A stretch of 64,000 nucleotides of DNA, taken from positions 4,600,685-4,664,684 of the forward strand of contig NZ_JADDXR010000002.1 in assembly GCF_015330125.1 (NCBI RefSeq), written 5' to 3'. Origin of the DNA: Zobellia nedashkovskayae. GTDB taxonomy: Bacteria; Bacteroidota; Bacteroidia; Flavobacteriales; Flavobacteriaceae. The notes under the pieces were generated by a model that saw only the letters and a list, made by a program, of their open reading frames with translations, made no database searches and was not told the origin of the DNA. The position numbers and the translations under genes were made by a program. Shown here one piece after another: positions 62,460 through 64,000 of the stretch (positions within the stretch are counted from its first letter, which is position 1; each line of letters starts with the position of its first letter).

Positions 62460-63434
62460 ATGGATCTGTCCATAATTATACCCTTACTTAACGAAGAAGA
62501 ATCTTTAAAAGAGCTTCATGATTGGATTGTAACCGTACTACGTTCCAACCACTTTACGTATGAAATTCTTTTTATAGATGATGGCAGTACTGATGATTCT
62601 TGGAAAATTATTACAGGTCTTTCTGAATCAAATCCAAATGTAAAAGGATTACGATTTAGAACTAATTTTGGTAAATCTCAAGCGTTACACGCTGGTTTTA
62701 AGGCAGCGGAAGGAAACGTAGTTATTACTATGGATGCCGACCTTCAGGATGATCCAGAAGAAATTCCAGAACTGTACCGGTTAATAAAGGAAGATAAGTT
62801 CGATTTAGTTTCTGGCTGGAAGAAAAAACGTTTTGATTCCGTTCTTTTCAAGAATATGCCTTCTAAATTATTCAACTGGGCCGCTAGAAGAACTTCAGGC
62901 GTAAAGCTGCATGACTTTAATTGCGGATTGAAAGCTTTTGATAAAAAAGTTATCAAAACCATTGAAGTTTCCGGTGAAATGCATCGTTACATTCCCGTTT
63001 TGGCAAAAAATGCGGGATACAGTAACATAGGCGAAAAAATTGTTAAGCATCAAGCCCGTAAATATGGTAAGACCAAGTTTGGAATGGAACGTTTTATAAA
63101 TGGTTTTCTAGATTTGCTCACCATCTGGTTTGTATCTAAATTCGGTCGTCAACCCATGCATTTATTTGGTGCTTTGGGCGTCCTAATGTTCATAATAGGC
63201 TTTGGTTTTGCCATTTATTTAGGTGTCGATAAGCTTTTTATCAACCCTTATGGGCGATTAATAACTGACCGCCCACAATTTTTCATTGCGCTTACTGCAA
63301 TGATTTTAGGGACTCAATTATTTTTAGCTGGATTTTTAGGGGAAATTTTAATAAGATCACGAAAAAACGAAACACGTTATACCATTTCCGAAGAAATAGG
63401 CTCAGAGACAAAAGTAAAGCAATATTCTTCGTAA
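62460..63434 (+). CDS. Membrane-bound polyprenyl-phosphate glycosyltransferase, GT2 (GtrB/DPM1-like)
   Basis: The 324-residue protein has the GT-A domain with DLSIIIPLLNEEESLKELHD, the nucleotide motif DDGSTDDSW and metal-binding DADLQDDP near residue 98. Two C-terminal membrane helices follow (about 230-255 and 270-295). It should move a sugar from a UDP- or GDP-donor to undecaprenyl phosphate on the inner face of the membrane. The neighbouring DUF4199 and hexomutase genes suit a glycoconjugate or cell-wall role. Confidence 0.9.
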   Translation: MDLSIIIPLLNEEESLKELHDWIVTVLRSNHFTYEILFIDDGSTDDSWKIITGLSESNPNVKGLRFRTNFGKSQALHAGFKAAEGNVVITMDADLQDDPEEIPELYRLIKEDKFDLVSGWKKKRFDSVLFKNMPSKLFNWAARRTSGVKLHDFNCGLKAFDKKVIKTIEVSGEMHRYIPVLAKNAGYSNIGEKIVKHQARKYGKTKFGMERFINGFLDLLTIWFVSKFGRQPMHLFGALGVLMFIIGFGFAIYLGVDKLFINPYGRLITDRPQFFIALTAMILGTQLFLAGFLGEILIRSRKNETRYTISEEIGSETKVKQYSS

Positions 63435-63473
63435 TTTTAAACGCTAATAAACACACATAATATAGACACTACT

Positions 63474-64000
63474 ATGGATGCCATTCTAAAAACCGCCAAA
63501 TCTTGGTTAACTGATTTTTTTGACCCAGAAGTAAGAAAAGAAGTTCAAAACTTAATCGATAACGATACCGATGAACTAAAAGACCGTTTTTACAAACAAA
63601 TGGAATTTGGTACTGGTGGCATGCGTGGTATTATGGGCGTGGGTACAAATAGAATAAACAAGTATACTTTAGGCAAAAGCACGCAAGGCCTTAGTAATTA
63701 CATTATAAAAACATACGGTAAAAAGGATTTAAAAGTGGTTATCGCTTTTGATTGCCGTCATAATAGTGACACCTTGGCGAGAACTGTGGCGGAAGTACTT
63801 TCTGCCAACGGTATTAAGGTGTATCTATTTTCTGAACTACGTACTACTCCTGAGCTTTCATTTGCCGTTAGACATTTAGAGTGTCATGCAGGTATTGTAT
63901 TGACTGCTTCTCACAACCCGCCAGAATACAATGGTTACAAAGTATACTGGACAGATGGCGGCCAAATTGTACCACCACAAGATGGCGAAATCATTTCTGA
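63474..64000 (+). CDS. Phosphoglucomutase/phosphomannomutase, 5' part only
   Basis: The gene runs off the right edge; 175 codons are present. The start gives MDAILKTAKSWLTDFFDPEV and the sequence then shows FGTGGMRGIMGVGTNRIN and the active-site loop LTASHNPPEYNGYK with the phospho-serine, Ser146. This is the alpha-D-phosphohexomutase family, which interconverts hexose 1- and 6-phosphates. Length and subtype cannot be judged, but the long N-terminal lead fits the large phosphoglucomutases of Bacteroidota. Confidence 0.93.
   Translation, partial: MDAILKTAKSWLTDFFDPEVRKEVQNLIDNDTDELKDRFYKQMEFGTGGMRGIMGVGTNRINKYTLGKSTQGLSNYIIKTYGKKDLKVVIAFDCRHNSDTLARTVAEVLSANGIKVYLFSELRTTPELSFAVRHLECHAGIVLTASHNPPEYNGYKVYWTDGGQIVPPQDGEIIS

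Noticed and set aside
1..64000. tRNA, rRNA, transposase, integrase or phage genes
   Set aside because: None seen on either strand; the island at 20.4-24.1 kb has no mobility gene or tRNA next to it.

Overview
This is an AT-rich chromosomal segment of a Bacteroidota bacterium, almost certainly a marine or environmental member of the Flavobacteriaceae. The evidence is the gene content (TonB-dependent receptor, DUF4252, DUF4199, SatD/DUF3307, a CarB without its allosteric domain, a GlmU-like nucleotidyltransferase, type B L31), lipoprotein signals ending in SC/AC, and promoters of the Bacteroidota type. The clearest promoter, TTTG-N19-TATATTTG, lies in front of rpmH. I recognise no tRNA, rRNA, insertion sequence, prophage or CRISPR array.

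Layout. 1-4.6 kb, minus strand: the start of a SerB-SerA fusion gene (cut by the window edge), then satD, a DUF3307 membrane protein and an alpha/beta hydrolase as an operon. Three palindromes spaced exactly 28 bp apart lie just upstream of satD. 4.6-14.3 kb: housekeeping genes (rdgB, a DEAD-box RNA helicase, a GH13 amylase lipoprotein, trmH, a sirtuin, purB, MscS). 14.4-17.1 kb, minus: an ECF sigma factor, a membrane anti-sigma-like protein and three DUF4252 proteins. 17.3-20.4 kb: two tandem S41 peptidase lipoproteins.

20.4-24.1 kb is the accessory island. It is visibly more AT-rich and holds a 249-bp second copy of the 3' end of the upstream S41 gene, several small orphan genes, a gene broken by an amber codon, the tail of a nuclease-like toxin, the head of an immunity-like gene and a 38-bp direct repeat. 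I read it as a decayed toxin/immunity or module-exchange locus.

24.1-33 kb is a vitamin B12 uptake region. A cobalamin riboswitch sits in front of btuB, a BtuG-like surface lipoprotein and a leaderless BtuF-like protein on the minus strand. On the plus strand a second set encodes BtuF, BtuC and BtuD. A secreted DUF1080 protein interrupts that set, and btuD has no conventional start codon before its Walker A motif.

33-47.8 kb: rmuC, a small membrane protein and a thioesterase; the oxidative pentose phosphate genes pgl and zwf with gnd divergent; a DUF3124 lipoprotein; a hybrid TPR histidine kinase with a GIY-YIG protein; an acyl-CoA ligase; and a beta-propeller sensor kinase. 47.9-64 kb: carB, rpmH (too short for most gene callers), a DUF6263-like protein, a cardiolipin synthase, a MltD-type transglycosylase, a GNAT protein, mtaB, a secreted protein built of four repeats, a GlmU-like transferase, rpmE2, a DUF4199 protein, a GtrB-like glycosyltransferase and the start of a phosphohexomutase.

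The observations I rate highest are the satD operon, where SatD shows a class III cyclase-like pattern plus a helix-turn-helix behind three phased operators; the S41 3'-end duplication with the adjacent toxin/immunity remnants; and the start-less btuD next to the DUF1080 gene.
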